Positions 35,412-46,119 of a stretch of DNA of 64,000 bases are shown one piece after another (the first letter of the stretch is position 1; every line of letters begins with the position of its first letter). Both the position numbers and the translations under genes were made by a program. This DNA comes from an uncultured Nitrospirota bacterium (GTDB lineage Bacteria; Nitrospirota; Nitrospiria; Nitrospirales; UBA8639): positions 1 to 64,000 of the forward strand of contig CAKZPV010000003.1 in NCBI GenBank assembly GCA_937139405.1, read 5' to 3'. The notes below the pieces were generated by a model. That model ran no database searches. It had not been told where the DNA came from and saw only the letters and a list, made by a program, of their open reading frames with translations.

Positions 35412-35716
35412 AGAACAGGGGTGTGAACCACGATGTCTTCAGTGTCTGGTTGGGGTGTTTGAGTCTCGAACGTTCGCTCCAATTCGGCTATGGTCTTTTG
35501 TTGTTGAGCAATGAGCCGTCTTTTCTTAAGAAACGACGGTAGGAAGGCAATGACACTCAGTAGGATGCCACAGGCCAAGGCTGTGAGAAGCACAACCACT
35601 AAGGAGCCCTGAAATCGCCACGAGAAAAAATTAATGATTATCGGCTCAGAATTCTGTAATGAAAAGGCAACGGCAAAAAACAAGACGAATAAGAATGTGA
35701 GGAGTACAGAATACAT
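35408..35716 (-). CDS. LapA-domain (DUF1049) membrane protein
   Basis: The 102-aa protein has two membrane helices (about 3-22 and 38-58) around the family motif QNSEPIIINFFSW, and a cytoplasmic coiled-coil tail (KRRLIAQQQKTIAELERTFE). LapA-type proteins are linked to LPS assembly regulation in enterobacteria; the role here is unknown. It is the first gene of the minus-strand glgC-treY operon and diverges from glgB with only about 57 bases between them. Confidence 0.8.
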   Translation of the reverse strand: MYSVLLTFLFVLFFAVAFSLQNSEPIIINFFSWRFQGSLVVVLLTALACGILLSVIAFLPSFLKKRRLIAQQQKTIAELERTFETQTPQPDTEDIVVHTPVL

Positions 35717-35773
35717 AGGGGTGAGAGTTTGGTATACTTCTTATCTAGTTAACATAGAACCTTTTGGTTGGCA

Positions 35774-37978
35774 ATGCCTGTAACTCCTGAACAACTTCAG
35801 AGAATTCTGACCGCCCAAGAAAGGGATCCCTTTTCTGTCTTGGGACCGCATCCAGAAAAGCATGGGAAGGCTGAGCATATTCGGATCAGAGCTTTTCTTC
35901 CTGACGCTGCTGAAGTCGCGTGTCTTCATCCTCAACAGGATGGCAATCCCTTGCCGATGACGCTTGTGGCCCCTGGCGGGATGTTCGAAGCCGTCTTTCC
36001 AGGCAAAGTATTAGATCCGACCTACCTCTTACGTGTCACCACGACTCAAGGTGATACGTTTCAACAATATGACCCCTACGCGTTTTCCCCAGTCTTGTCG
36101 GAATTTGATTTGCATCTGTTTGGCGAAGGAAAGCTCTATAAATCCTATGAAAAATTAGGAGCGCACAGGTGCACACACGAAGGTGTAGAAGGAGTCAATT
36201 TTGCGGTATGGGCTCCCAATGCCAAGCGGGTGAGTGTCGTCGGAACATTCAATGGTTGGGATGGTAGGCGGCACCCTATGCGTGCTCGAGGAGGAGTGGG
36301 TATTTGGGAATTATTTATTCCTGGCATTGCAGAAGGTGAAATCTATAAATACGAAATATTACCTCAGGAGGGAGTGTTGCCTTTTACAAAAGCAGACCCT
36401 TATGCGACAGCTGCTGAGTATCGTCCAAAAACCGCCTCTCTGGTCTGTGATGTGTCCCAGCATCAGTGGAATGATTCGAATTGGATGGAAGCCCGAAAAG
36501 CTGGCGACCCGCTGAAAAACCCAGTTTCCATCTATGAAGTGCATCTTGGGTCATGGAAACGGGTTGTGGAGGAGGGAAATCGGTGGATGACGTATCAGGA
36601 GTTAGGCGAAAATCTGATTCCGTACGTGAAGGAGATGGGATTTACGCATATCGAACTCATGCCCATAGTCGAACATCCCTTCGATGGATCATGGGGCTAT
36701 CAGGCAACGGGGTATTTTGCGCCCACCAGTCGATTTGGGACCCCGGAAGATTTTATGAACTTTGTCGAGGCCTGCCATCAATCAGGTATTGGCGTGATTA
36801 TGGATTGGGCACCGGCCCATTTTCCTGACGATCCACATGGACTCGCCTTTTTTGATGGGACGCATCTCTACGATCATGCTGACCCCCGAAAAGGCTGGCA
36901 CCCGGAATGGAAGAGCCGTATCTTCAATTATGGTCGGACGGAAGTCAAAAACTTTCTCATCAATAGTGCCTTAAGTTGGTTTGATCGCTATCACATTGAC
37001 GGCATACGTGTGGATGCAGTGGCATCGATGCTGTATTTAGACTATGCCAGGAAAGACGGCGAGTGGGTCCCGAATCAACATGGGGGAAACGAAAATTTAG
37101 AAGCAGTGGAATTTATCAAAGAATTAAATGTCATCGCGCATCAAGAACATCCAGGCATTATGACCATTGCGGAAGAATCCACGGCTTGGTCTGGTGTGTC
37201 TCGGCCGATCTACGTCGGTGGGTTAGGATTTTCCTTTAAATGGAACATGGGTTGGATGCACGATACGTTAGAATATTTCCAACTCGATCCCGTGTACAGA
37301 AAATTTCATCAAGACAAGGTTACATTTGGGCTCATGTATGCCTTTACAGAAAATTTCGTATTAGTGCTCTCGCATGATGAAGTGGTACATGGGAAAAAGG
37401 CGCTGCTGGACAAAATGCCAGGGGACGACTGGCAACGGTTTGCCAATCTTCGTGCGCTCTTTGGCCATATGTGGGGGCATCCAGGAAAAAAAATGCTCTT
37501 TATGGGTGGTGAAATTGGGCAATGGTGGGAATGGAATCATGACGACAGTCTGCAATGGCATTTGCTCGACAATGCCTCGCACAGAGGGTTCCAGCACTAT
37601 ATTGCCGATTTGAATCGACTGTATCAGTCAGAGCCGGCGTTACATCAAGTTGATTTTGATTGGCAAGGATTTCAATGGATTGATTTGCATGATAGTGATA
37701 ATTCGACGCTCACCTACATTCGTTACGCTCAAGATCAGGCCGAATGTATCGTCTGTGCTTGCAATTTTACGCCGATGCCGCGGGAGCAATACCGGATGGG
37801 CGTGCCTAGCGGCGGCCTTTACAAAGAATTGCTCAATAGTGATTCAGAGGTCTATGGAGGCAGCAATATGGGCAATGGCGGAAACGTGCAGGCCGATCCC
37901 ATCCCCTGGCACAACCAACCCTTCTCTTTACTGGTCACCCTCCCGCCCCTAAGCGTCGTTTTTTTTAAGCCTAGTTGA
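35774..37978 (+). CDS. glgB: 1,4-alpha-glucan branching enzyme
   Basis: It introduces alpha-1,6 branches into glycogen. The 734-aa protein has a full-length N-terminus with two CBM48-like domains (the second from [23 protein letters not shown]) and then the GH13 barrel. The nucleophile Asp is in [15 protein letters not shown], the acid/base Glu in TIAEESTAW, and the transition-state Asp in [12 protein letters not shown] chose the ATG at 35774 over the TTG two codons earlier. It is divergent from lapA-glgC-treY. Confidence 0.95.
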   Translation: MPVTPEQLQRILTAQERDPFSVLGPHPEKHGKAEHIRIRAFLPDAAEVACLHPQQDGNPLPMTLVAPGGMFEAVFPGKVLDPTYLLRVTTTQGDTFQQYDPYAFSPVLSEFDLHLFGEGKLYKSYEKLGAHRCTHEGVEGVNFAVWAPNAKRVSVVGTFNGWDGRRHPMRARGGVGIWELFIPGIAEGEIYKYEILPQEGVLPFTKADPYATAAEYRPKTASLVCDVSQHQWNDSNWMEARKAGDPLKNPVSIYEVHLGSWKRVVEEGNRWMTYQELGENLIPYVKEMGFTHIELMPIVEHPFDGSWGYQATGYFAPTSRFGTPEDFMNFVEACHQSGIGVIMDWAPAHFPDDPHGLAFFDGTHLYDHADPRKGWHPEWKSRIFNYGRTEVKNFLINSALSWFDRYHIDGIRVDAVASMLYLDYARKDGEWVPNQHGGNENLEAVEFIKELNVIAHQEHPGIMTIAEESTAWSGVSRPIYVGGLGFSFKWNMGWMHDTLEYFQLDPVYRKFHQDKVTFGLMYAFTENFVLVLSHDEVVHGKKALLDKMPGDDWQRFANLRALFGHMWGHPGKKMLFMGGEIGQWWEWNHDDSLQWHLLDNASHRGFQHYIADLNRLYQSEPALHQVDFDWQGFQWIDLHDSDNSTLTYIRYAQDQAECIVCACNFTPMPREQYRMGVPSGGLYKELLNSDSEVYGGSNMGNGGNVQADPIPWHNQPFSLLVTLPPLSVVFFKPS

Positions 37979-38004
37979 AGCAATGCAGCTCTTTAGGTAA
38001 ATTT

Positions 38005-38337
38005 TTAGTACTTCCCCGAAGCACGAAATTTTCTTTTTCCTATATTTTCCGGCATACGACGAATATTTTTCCAGTATTCCTCTAGAGCATTTTCATCAAT
38101 TTCCACATTGGTATTGTATAGGGCATCTCGCCCATCTTTTCTGCAGCCAGAGATCCAGTACTCTTTTCTAGATTTCATATCAAAATAGTTTGCTTTGTAA
38201 CCTTGTCCACATAAAGATCGAAATGCCCGATTTTGATACTCAAGGCGTTTTCCTTTTTCCTTGACTTCAACCCACCCAATTCGTGCTGGGCCAGCTAGAC
38301 CTTCTGATTTATTTTCAATCCACATGACCCGCTTCAT
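38005..38337 (-). CDS. Conserved small protein of unknown function (110 aa)
   Basis: The protein opens MKRVMWIENKSEGLAGPARIG and continues with KANYFDMKSRKEYWISGCRKDGRDALY and EYWKNIRRMPEN. This pattern recurs in a widespread family of about 100-aa proteins, sometimes misnamed as deoxyxylulose-phosphate synthase in databases although far too short. The sequence is basic, soluble and Trp/Tyr-rich. It lies 39 bases after treZ on the same strand and may be co-transcribed. The function is unknown. Confidence 0.8.
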   Translation of the reverse strand: MKRVMWIENKSEGLAGPARIGWVEVKEKGKRLEYQNRAFRSLCGQGYKANYFDMKSRKEYWISGCRKDGRDALYNTNVEIDENALEEYWKNIRRMPENIGKRKFRASGKY

Positions 38338-38376
38338 GCAGTGACTCTCACTAGTGAGGAGTCTTCGTTTAAGACT

Positions 38377-40272
38377 TCATGATTGTTTGTAGATCCAAGC
38401 TGGAAAGGCGGGGAGGGAAAGGATTTGTTTAGTTGAAGTGAGGTCTAGTGCGGGCAGAGCTTGTGTAACAGAGAGGTTGCTTGGTTCAACATATTCGGGT
38501 CGGGAGTTGTCCAGCAGTCGATTCCAAAGGCCTTTGGGTTGGTGCAGCGTGAGTGTGGTTGGTTGGTCGTTGAACCCTAATATGAGCAACATGGGGTCAG
38601 AGTTGGGGCTTTTGCGATAGATTGTTAAGACCGTCTTTTCGGGGTTGACCCACACGCGTAGTTGGTGCCCTTTGGCTCCAGTTCCCAATGACGCATGTTG
38701 TTTTCGCAATGTGATGAGTTGTTTGGTCCAGGCTGCCATCTGGTGTTGAGCCTCATCGCGAGCCTCGGGCGGCGTCAATTTTGAATGTTCAAACGTTGTA
38801 GTGGCATAAGGATCAGGAATGTTTTTCCAGCCAAAGGGTTTGAACTCTGCCAGCCGGCCTTTGCGAACAGCTTCAATCAGTCCCTGGTCTCCATGGTCGA
38901 TGAAATATTGAAAAGGCGAACGTTCTCCGTATTCTTCCCCCATGAAGAGCAGCGGGAGGAAAGGTGAAAGCAAAACAGATGCAGCAATGACTTGCTGGGC
39001 TCTAAACGGAGTGAGAGTGGAAAGACGGTCGCCCTGAGCGCGATTGCCGATTTGATCATGGTTTTGAGCAAAGACTACAAATTGTGAAGGTGGGATGTGC
39101 GCGGCTGAATTGCCGTGTCGTCGGTGCCGATGTTGTGAATATTGGCCAGAGAGCACGAAATGTTTTCGAAAGGCCGTGGCGACATGGTCGAGCGAACCAA
39201 AGTCGGAGTAGTACCCCTGTCGTTCATCAGTCACCAGCGCATGGAGGGCATGATGGAAATCATCATTCCATTGAGCATCCAGTCCATATCCTCCCTTTGA
39301 GGTAGGCGAAAGAAGCTTCACGTCATTAAAATCGCTTTCGGCGATAACGGCGACCAATCGATCTTCTTGTTTGGCGGCTTTCTGAACAGCATCTTGGATA
39401 TCTTTTAGGATGTGGGTCACGCTGGAGTCAAAAATTCCGTGAACGGCATCCAAGCGCAATGCATCAATATGAAAGTCTCGCGTCCAATACACGGCATTGG
39501 AGATGATGAGATCTCGCACAGCATCGCTATGCGGGCCATCGTAGTTGATGGCACTTCCCCATGGCGTGCGGTAGTGGTCGGTAAAGAAGGGTCCAAACTC
39601 TCCCCAGTAATTGCCTTCGGGTCCCAGGTGGTTATAGACCACATCCAATACCACAGCAAGGCCAGTTGCATGACAGGCATCGATAAGGCGGTGTAGTGCC
39701 TGGGGTCCCCCATAGGAATTGTGGGGAGCAAAGAGATAGGTCCCGTCATATCCCCAATTTCTGGCTCCAGGAAATTGTGTAATCGGTAGTAATTCTATAG
39801 CGGTGATCCCGACGTCATCATGTAGATACTGGAGAAAGGGAATGATGGCGTCGAATGTTCCCTCTGTCGTAAATGTCCCTGGATGGAGCTCATAGATAAT
39901 GTAGTCTAGAAGAGGTATGCCCTTCCATTGTTGGTCAGTCCACACGAAAGAAGATGGGTCAATGACTTCTGAGGCTCCATGTACGCCTTCCGGTTGAAAG
40001 CGGGAAGCCGGGTCTGGTCGTGTGAGTTTTTCATGCAGAATATATTGGTAGCGTGTCCCAATCCCAACGTTGGAGACCGTCGTTTCCCAATAGCCAAAGG
40101 GTTGAGGATTCATGGGAATGGTTTCTGTTTGGCTGCCAAGAATTTCCACAGCGAGCGTTTTAACCCATGGGGCCCAGGCTCGAAAAGTGACTTGTGACGG
40201 ACCAGTTACGAAAGCACCAATTGGCTGAACGCTCGAAGTCTGAGTTGTGTGTGTAGATGCTCGACGTGGCAT
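38377..40272 (-). CDS. treZ: Malto-oligosyltrehalose trehalohydrolase
   Basis: It hydrolyses the bond next to the terminal trehalosyl unit made by TreY, releasing free trehalose. The 631-aa GH13 enzyme has an N-terminal beta-sandwich (VTFRAWAPWVKTLAVEI), YELHPGTFT, LDVVYNHLGPEGNYWGEFGP, the nucleophile Asp in ALRLDAVHGI, the acid/base Glu in AVIAESDFND, and VVFAQNHDQIGNRAQGDR. It is transcribed away from glgX and towards glgB. With treY it gives the complete TreYZ pathway in this region. Confidence 0.95.
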   Translation of the reverse strand: MPRRASTHTTQTSSVQPIGAFVTGPSQVTFRAWAPWVKTLAVEILGSQTETIPMNPQPFGYWETTVSNVGIGTRYQYILHEKLTRPDPASRFQPEGVHGASEVIDPSSFVWTDQQWKGIPLLDYIIYELHPGTFTTEGTFDAIIPFLQYLHDDVGITAIELLPITQFPGARNWGYDGTYLFAPHNSYGGPQALHRLIDACHATGLAVVLDVVYNHLGPEGNYWGEFGPFFTDHYRTPWGSAINYDGPHSDAVRDLIISNAVYWTRDFHIDALRLDAVHGIFDSSVTHILKDIQDAVQKAAKQEDRLVAVIAESDFNDVKLLSPTSKGGYGLDAQWNDDFHHALHALVTDERQGYYSDFGSLDHVATAFRKHFVLSGQYSQHRHRRHGNSAAHIPPSQFVVFAQNHDQIGNRAQGDRLSTLTPFRAQQVIAASVLLSPFLPLLFMGEEYGERSPFQYFIDHGDQGLIEAVRKGRLAEFKPFGWKNIPDPYATTTFEHSKLTPPEARDEAQHQMAAWTKQLITLRKQHASLGTGAKGHQLRVWVNPEKTVLTIYRKSPNSDPMLLILGFNDQPTTLTLHQPKGLWNRLLDNSRPEYVEPSNLSVTQALPALDLTSTKQILSLPAFPAWIYKQS

Positions 40273-40519
40273 GGTTCAACAATAAGAACGGGTTCTTTAA
40301 TTTATGAGAGAAAGAGGCCCTTGAGAGAACTATTTTAGCATGGATGTTCTCTGTGTCACGATGTTTATACTGTTTATGCAAATGTTGGGAGGGGAGACGT
40401 GAGGGACTTCCCAGGTCTATGGTAGCCTGTTACGGTATTGTTGCCGGTGATGGCCATGAATTGGTATTTCAGTCAGAATCGTTGGTACGTGGATTATTGA
40501 TCAAGATGGAGTTAGACAT

Positions 40520-42670
40520 ATGAGACAACGACCTGGGCGCCCTTATCCTCTCGGGGCTACGTGGGATGGTGAAGGAGTTAATTTTGCACTGTTTTCTGAA
40601 AATGCGACTGGCGTGGATTTATGTTTATTCGATTCAGAGTACCAAGAGCGTGAAACGGTTTCCTTATCTCTAGAAGAATGTACGGATTTGGTCTGGCATG
40701 TGTATCTTCCTGAGGTGCGTCCAGGGCAAATGTATGGCTATCGTGTGCACGGACCGTATGATCCGTCTGCCGGACATCGGTTTAATCCATCAAAACTTTT
40801 AATTGATCCGTATGCCAAAGCCATCACCGGTATCGTGAAGTGGGCGGATGTTATGTTTGGATATCGAATTGGACAGGGTAAAGAAGATCTGATGAGGGAT
40901 GAACGGAACAATGCGGGTCATGTGCCGAAATGTATGGTCGTAGATCAAGCCTTTTCGTGGGGTCATGATCGGTTGTTGCAAATTCCGTGGGCGCAGACAG
41001 TGATTTATGAAGTGCATGTTAAAGGGTTTACCATGAATCATCCAGATGTCCCCGAACATCTTCGAGGTACGTATGAAGGGTTGGCTTCGCCACCCATGAT
41101 CGCTTATCTGAAGTCTTTGGGTGTGACAGCGGTCGAGCTTCTTCCGGTTCATCATTTTGTGAACGATCAATTCCTCCTCGATAAAGGGTTAAGCAATTAT
41201 TGGGGCTACAATTCCATCGGATATTTTGCGCCGGACATTCGATATTCGGCGTATCCTCAAGAAGGCCGAAAAGTCTATGAGTTTAAGACGATGGTCAAAA
41301 CGCTGCATAGTGCGGGTATCGAAGTCATTTTGGACGTCGTCTATAACCACACAGGAGAAGGGAACCATCTGGGTCCAACCTTATCTTTCCGGGGGATTGA
41401 TAATGCCGCGTATTATCGACTGTCACCTGACAATCCTCGGTATTATATGGATTACACGGGATGTGGCAATACGTTGAATGTTCGGCATCCACGGACTTTG
41501 CAAATGATTATGGATAGCTTGCGGTACTGGGTGTGCGACATGCATGTGGATGGCTTTCGTTTTGATCTCGCCTCGGCCTTGGCAAGGGAGCTTCATGATG
41601 TGGATCGACTGAGTGCATTTTTCGATATCATTCATCAAGACCCAATTTTGTCTCAGGTGAAATTGATTGCGGAACCATGGGATTTGGGAGAGGGTGGGTA
41701 TCAAGTGGGAAATTTTCCTCCGGGCTGGGCGGAATGGAATGGGAAATATCGAGATGTCGTACGGCGGTTTTGGACGGGTGACAATGGCCTGTTGGGAGAA
41801 TTCGCGTCTCGATTGACCGGGAGTAGCGATCTCTATGGGTTAAGCGGACGTCAGCCATATGCCAGTATCAATTTTGTCACGGCGCATGATGGATTTACTC
41901 TCAATGATTTGGTGTCGTATGACCAGAAGCACAATGAAGCCAACTTAGAAGACAGTCGGGATGGGACTGATGACAACGAGAGCTGGAATTGTGGTGTAGA
42001 AGGTTTGACAGACGATCCCGCAATTCAACAGCTTCGTGAGCGACAAAAACGAAACTTTTTTGCGACGTTATTGCTTTCTCAGGGCGTTCCTATGATTGCC
42101 GGGGGAGATGAGATTGGTCGAACGCAAGGGGGAAACAATAATGCCTATTGTCAGGACAACTCCATCAGTTGGTTTGATTGGAATGTGACGAAGGTTCAAG
42201 CTGAACTGCTGGATTTTGTCAAACACCTCATTGCGATCAAAAAGGATCATCCAGTTTTTCATCGCCGACGTTTTTTTCAGGGCAAACAGATCAAGGACTC
42301 TGAGGTGAAAGATATTGCTTGGTTTGCCAGCGACGGAAAGGAAATGAATGATGAAGATTGGGATAAAGGGCTGTTAACGCTGGGGATTCGGTTGGCTGGA
42401 GACGCCATTGAGGAAATGGACGATTTAGGTAATCCTATTATTGATGACTCATTTTTGCTGCTTTTAAATGCTTATCATGAAGCTGTGCATTTCACCTTGC
42501 CGGCCCATAAAAAAGGTGTAGCCTGGGAATGGGTCTTTGATACGGCGAAGACTGATTCTAAAGACATTCCTAGAACGTGGCGAGGAGGAAAGGTGTATGA
42601 ATTGGAAAGTCGGGCGATGGCACTCATGCGTTTACGAGATTTGAAACAGGCGAACAAAAATTCCAACTAA
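40520..42670 (+). CDS. glgX: Glycogen debranching enzyme (isoamylase type)
   Basis: It removes short alpha-1,6 branches from glycogen limit dextrin, providing linear maltodextrins for TreY and MalQ. The 716-aa protein begins with the typical [24 protein letters not shown]48 opening. The barrel carries [12 protein letters not shown], the nucleophile in [12 protein letters not shown], the acid/base Glu in [15 protein letters not shown] and [17 protein letters not shown]. It is divergent from treZ over about 250 bases that must contain both promoters. Confidence 0.95.
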   Translation: MRQRPGRPYPLGATWDGEGVNFALFSENATGVDLCLFDSEYQERETVSLSLEECTDLVWHVYLPEVRPGQMYGYRVHGPYDPSAGHRFNPSKLLIDPYAKAITGIVKWADVMFGYRIGQGKEDLMRDERNNAGHVPKCMVVDQAFSWGHDRLLQIPWAQTVIYEVHVKGFTMNHPDVPEHLRGTYEGLASPPMIAYLKSLGVTAVELLPVHHFVNDQFLLDKGLSNYWGYNSIGYFAPDIRYSAYPQEGRKVYEFKTMVKTLHSAGIEVILDVVYNHTGEGNHLGPTLSFRGIDNAAYYRLSPDNPRYYMDYTGCGNTLNVRHPRTLQMIMDSLRYWVCDMHVDGFRFDLASALARELHDVDRLSAFFDIIHQDPILSQVKLIAEPWDLGEGGYQVGNFPPGWAEWNGKYRDVVRRFWTGDNGLLGEFASRLTGSSDLYGLSGRQPYASINFVTAHDGFTLNDLVSYDQKHNEANLEDSRDGTDDNESWNCGVEGLTDDPAIQQLRERQKRNFFATLLLSQGVPMIAGGDEIGRTQGGNNNAYCQDNSISWFDWNVTKVQAELLDFVKHLIAIKKDHPVFHRRRFFQGKQIKDSEVKDIAWFASDGKEMNDEDWDKGLLTLGIRLAGDAIEEMDDLGNPIIDDSFLLLLNAYHEAVHFTLPAHKKGVAWEWVFDTAKTDSKDIPRTWRGGKVYELESRAMALMRLRDLKQANKNSN

Positions 42671-42796
42671 CCTACAATGCATATTCCTCCTCATTTTAGG
42701 AAAAGGGTAAAGGTGAGGTAGAGATCTACCAACAGGGATGAAATCCAATTCCAATAATACGTTCATCTTTTCTATTCCCTCGTATTGTCGGGTTTC

Positions 42797-42962
42797 GGCT
42801 CAGCAGCCGATGCACTTTTGTTCTGACAACAGTGAGTAAAATCATTGCTGCCCAGTCAAGCCAGATATGCTGGGATGAACGGGAGAGAGAAAACGAGCCA
42901 ACTCGCCCGACTCAGACAGAGCCTGCTAAATACACAGACCGTTCGGCTCAAGGGTCGGACAA
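42797..42962 (+). repeat. Dispersed intergenic repeat, family B, copy 4 (diverged)
   Basis: It starts CAGCAGCCGATGCACTTTTG and ends with GAGCCAACTCGCCCGACTCA, GACAGAGCCTGCTAAATA and CGTTCGGCTCAAGGGTCGG. It matches the other copies in order but with more substitutions. It lies in the 415-base gap between glgX and the YtxH gene, which otherwise holds only a nine-base-pair inverted repeat at 43025-43058 (AGAGAGCAA) and no gene. Confidence 0.5.
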
Positions 42963-43085
42963 CAGGCACTGAACATTAGAAAGATTGTAGAATTGGCTGC
43001 GAGTTATATTGTGGCCATTGATGCAGAGAGCAACCTATTTGGGAGTGCATTGCTCTCTACATAAAAATGGTGGAGATCTTTTGAA

Positions 43086-43322
43086 TTAAATTCGGTCTTC
43101 GACAAACCGTTTGCCTTTGTCCATAAAATCTGACATGCGGTCTCTCGTGTCATCTTTAAGATCGTTCATGCGGTCTGTCGTGTCGTGTAAATAGTTTTTA
43201 ATTTGCCGTCGTGTTCGCCTGCCTGTTTGTGGTGCCATCAAGAGTCCTAGGCCTGTACCGAGTAAAATTCCGGTGACCAGTGCCAATCCTCCACAGAGAA
43301 TTACTCGTGTATCTGAGTCCAT
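43086..43322 (-). CDS. YtxH-domain small membrane protein (78 aa)
   Basis: A short membrane helix (about 7-28, GLALVTGILLGTGLGLLMAP) ends in the YtxH signature MAPQTGRRTRRQIK, followed by a charged amphipathic helix with repeats of DxxDRMxD. I chose the ATG at 43322, preceded by a perfect AAAGGAGG; a longer frame from 43427 lacks such a site. It is the second YtxH protein bordering the carbohydrate block. Confidence 0.8.
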   Translation of the reverse strand: MDSDTRVILCGGLALVTGILLGTGLGLLMAPQTGRRTRRQIKNYLHDTTDRMNDLKDDTRDRMSDFMDKGKRFVEDRI

Positions 43323-43733
43323 GATGATGCCTCCTTTTTTATGAATAAATGAGCCGGAATTTTTTTGGAATTTTACCTTTGGTTTGATTCCATGTTGGAT
43401 CGTTTCTTTCTTTGTCTTCCTTATCATTGTAAAACGAAAATAAAAATTTTACCAATGACCAATTGTGACTAATTCATCCATTCCGGTAGTTGGAATAGGG
43501 TTAGACCTTCTCGATGAGGAGTCGTAAGTATGATTTCTTTTTCAGACGATAACGACGAAAAGCGTACCATGGAAAATGTGTAAGGGTTTATTCTTGCACT
43601 ATGGTTTCGTTTATGCTATCTGAAAAGAGAGTAAACGTTCGAAAATTCAATAGTTTCACCCTCATTCGAGAGAATGTCTCGTTCTCGGTTGAACCCATAA
43701 TTAACGAATAAGATAACAATCAACTTAGCAGAG
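43323..43733. other. Intergenic region upstream of malQ
   Basis: The 411 bases hold the divergent leaders of the YtxH gene and malQ. A 17-codon frame at 43530-43583 has a passable ribosome binding site but no other support. I could not assign a definite promoter. Confidence 0.35.
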
Positions 43734-45983
43734 ATGCAATCAATCGATTCCAATCCTACAGTGGGCGATGGCAGGGTTATTTCAGCCCATAATTTACGTG
43801 AATTAGCAGAATTTGTAGGAGTGGAATGTGAGTATGTGGATGGGCGAGGGCATGTACATCATGCAACAGATGACGTTCTTCGAACCACTCTTCGAGCTAT
43901 GGGTCTTCATATTCAATCAGACTTTGATGTTCAACGAGAATGGAATCGAATCCAAGAAGAGAAATGGGCCAATATTGTGGAACCTGTTCTGTTGCATTAT
44001 CCGGAAGCCAAGATTCCTCTGAGTTTTTCGATAGCGCTACCAATAGCCGATTGTTTGTTAGAGACCATTATCCTTGAATGTCAGTGGAAAGATGAGCAAG
44101 GAAAGATTCGATTATCCAAGCTTAAAGGATCTTCTTGTCCTCTTCTTGAAGAAACGACCTTGCAAGGAACTCGTTATGCGCGCATTCAAGTGAGTCTCCC
44201 AGGCCGTTTTTATTTGGGGTATTACACACTGAAGCTCACTATTAAACTAGGGTCTCGTGTATTGGAGGCACACAGTTTCCTTATTGTTGCTCCGAAACGC
44301 TGTTATCTTCCATCTGGCTCAAGAAGAGAGTGGGGGATAGGTGTGCAATTGTATGGTATTCGATCCCAGGACAACTGGGGGATCGGTGATTTTCGTGATT
44401 TAGAACGAATCATGAAAACGGCAGGACAAACGTGGAAGGCCGCAACTATTGGTCTTCAACCATTGCATAGTTTGACATCTGGTCTTCGTAGCCCCTACTC
44501 ACCATCTAGTCGATTGTGTTGGAACCCGTTGTATTTGAATTTAGAACAGGTCGCTGAATTTCGTGTGTCGTCAAAGCTGCAGGCAAAATTTCGTACAAAA
44601 AAATTCCAAGCGGTTTTACAGGCTTTACGATCCAGCCAATTCGTAGATTATGACGCGGTTGAATCTCTCAAGATGTCTGTTCTTGAAGATTTATATCGGG
44701 TCTTTAATCGAAAGCATCTTCTGCCGCGTACAACGCGCGGACGTATGTTTCTTCGGTTTGTGCAGCAGAGTCCTGATTACTTCAAGAGATTTTGTCTGTT
44801 TCAAGCCTTGAGTGAACAGTTTCAAGGAAAGGTCTGGCGAGAATGGCCTGCTGATTATCATGACTCACGGTCTTTGGCCGTTGAGCGATTTCAGAAAGCC
44901 CATGCTGACCGTTTGAACTTCTTTTATTATGTCCAGTGGCTTTGTGAGTTGCAGCTGATGAAATTGGATCGGGTGGGAGAGACGGCGTCATTGCGCTTAG
45001 GTCTGTACCATGATTTGCCAGTGGGTATTCATCCTGATGGAGCTGATGCATGGGCGTTTCAAGAGCAATTAGCCACGGATGTCACGATTGGTGCTCCACC
45101 AGACACATTTAATTTAAATGGGCAAAATTGGGGTTTGTTAACTCCTAATCCCCGTGTATTGCGACAGCGTCAGTATGAATTCTTTCGTCAAACTATCAGT
45201 CAAAATATGAAACATGGTGGTGTCCTTCGTATCGACCATGCGCTGGGTTTATTTCGAATGTTTTGGGTGCCGTTCGAGAAAAATGGTCAAGATGGGTTAT
45301 ATGTCAAAACCTATGTGGACGAAATATTAGCTGTGCTTGCCTTAGAAAGCGTTCGACACAGGGTGATCGTCGTTGGTGAAGATTTAGGGACCGTGACGCC
45401 TTCCATTCAACGGAAACTTGCGGACGCCGGCCTTCTCTCGTATCGGTTGTTATTTTTTGAACGGGAAAGCGGAGGGTCGTTTCATTTGCCGCATCAATTC
45501 CCAGGCCAAGCGCTGGTTTCTGCTACGACGCATGATCTTCCAACTTTAAAAGGCTACTGGGAAGGTCGCGATATTCAGGTGAAACAGGTTGCGAACCTCT
45601 ATCCATTGTCTGAGGATAAGACTCGCGATGAAGAAACGCGCACAGAAGACCGCCGCCAATTATGGGAGGCTTTGCGTCAAGCTGGCTTTGTCGTGCCTGA
45701 GTTGATGCCAGCAAGGCTTTCCCTTGAATTAATAGAGAAGATTTATCAATTTTTAGCGCGGACCCCCTCACGGTTGCTTATGGTGCAGCTGGAAGATTTA
45801 TTAGGTGAATTAAATACACCAAATTTACCGGGTGCTTCAGATTCGGCGTACCCTTCTTGGCGCATGAAGTTGAGTCGGCCACTTTCCTTATGGTTGAAAG
45901 AGCCTGCTCATCGAGGTTTTTCTCGAAAGATCTCTCAGGAGCGTCGGGCTCGATGTGATCCTGCTTTCACTTGTGTTCGGTAA
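43734..45983 (+). CDS. malQ: 4-alpha-glucanotransferase (amylomaltase)
   Basis: It transfers maltodextrin segments between chains, recycling the short chains left by GlgX and TreY. The 749-aa protein is of the long, enterobacterial-like type, with about 190 extra N-terminal residues before the GH77 core (GIGVQLYGIRSQDNWGIGDF). Catalytic motifs are VLRIDHALGLFRMFW (nucleophile Asp), VIVVGEDLGTV (acid/base Glu) and SATTHDLPTLKGYW. It stands alone downstream of the YtxH gene. Confidence 0.93.
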   Translation: MQSIDSNPTVGDGRVISAHNLRELAEFVGVECEYVDGRGHVHHATDDVLRTTLRAMGLHIQSDFDVQREWNRIQEEKWANIVEPVLLHYPEAKIPLSFSIALPIADCLLETIILECQWKDEQGKIRLSKLKGSSCPLLEETTLQGTRYARIQVSLPGRFYLGYYTLKLTIKLGSRVLEAHSFLIVAPKRCYLPSGSRREWGIGVQLYGIRSQDNWGIGDFRDLERIMKTAGQTWKAATIGLQPLHSLTSGLRSPYSPSSRLCWNPLYLNLEQVAEFRVSSKLQAKFRTKKFQAVLQALRSSQFVDYDAVESLKMSVLEDLYRVFNRKHLLPRTTRGRMFLRFVQQSPDYFKRFCLFQALSEQFQGKVWREWPADYHDSRSLAVERFQKAHADRLNFFYYVQWLCELQLMKLDRVGETASLRLGLYHDLPVGIHPDGADAWAFQEQLATDVTIGAPPDTFNLNGQNWGLLTPNPRVLRQRQYEFFRQTISQNMKHGGVLRIDHALGLFRMFWVPFEKNGQDGLYVKTYVDEILAVLALESVRHRVIVVGEDLGTVTPSIQRKLADAGLLSYRLLFFERESGGSFHLPHQFPGQALVSATTHDLPTLKGYWEGRDIQVKQVANLYPLSEDKTRDEETRTEDRRQLWEALRQAGFVVPELMPARLSLELIEKIYQFLARTPSRLLMVQLEDLLGELNTPNLPGASDSAYPSWRMKLSRPLSLWLKEPAHRGFSRKISQERRARCDPAFTCVR

Positions 45984-46119
45984 CATTCTGCACTGAATGC
46001 AAAATGAGTTGCAGCTTGATTGATGGAGACGTATGATGAGCCTTGGATTTTAGCGGTCGCAGACAGAATATCCTCCTGGTTTTTGGCAAAATTGCTTAAG
46101 AATAAGGTGTTCATAAGAA

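Noticed and set aside
43025-43058. Nine-base-pair hairpin (AGAGAGCAA) near the YtxH gene as a terminator
   Set aside because: The loop is long and no T-tract follows on either strand.
43530-43583. 17-codon frame with a passable ribosome binding site upstream of malQ
   Set aside because: It is very short, with no hydrophobic segment and no context that gives it a role.
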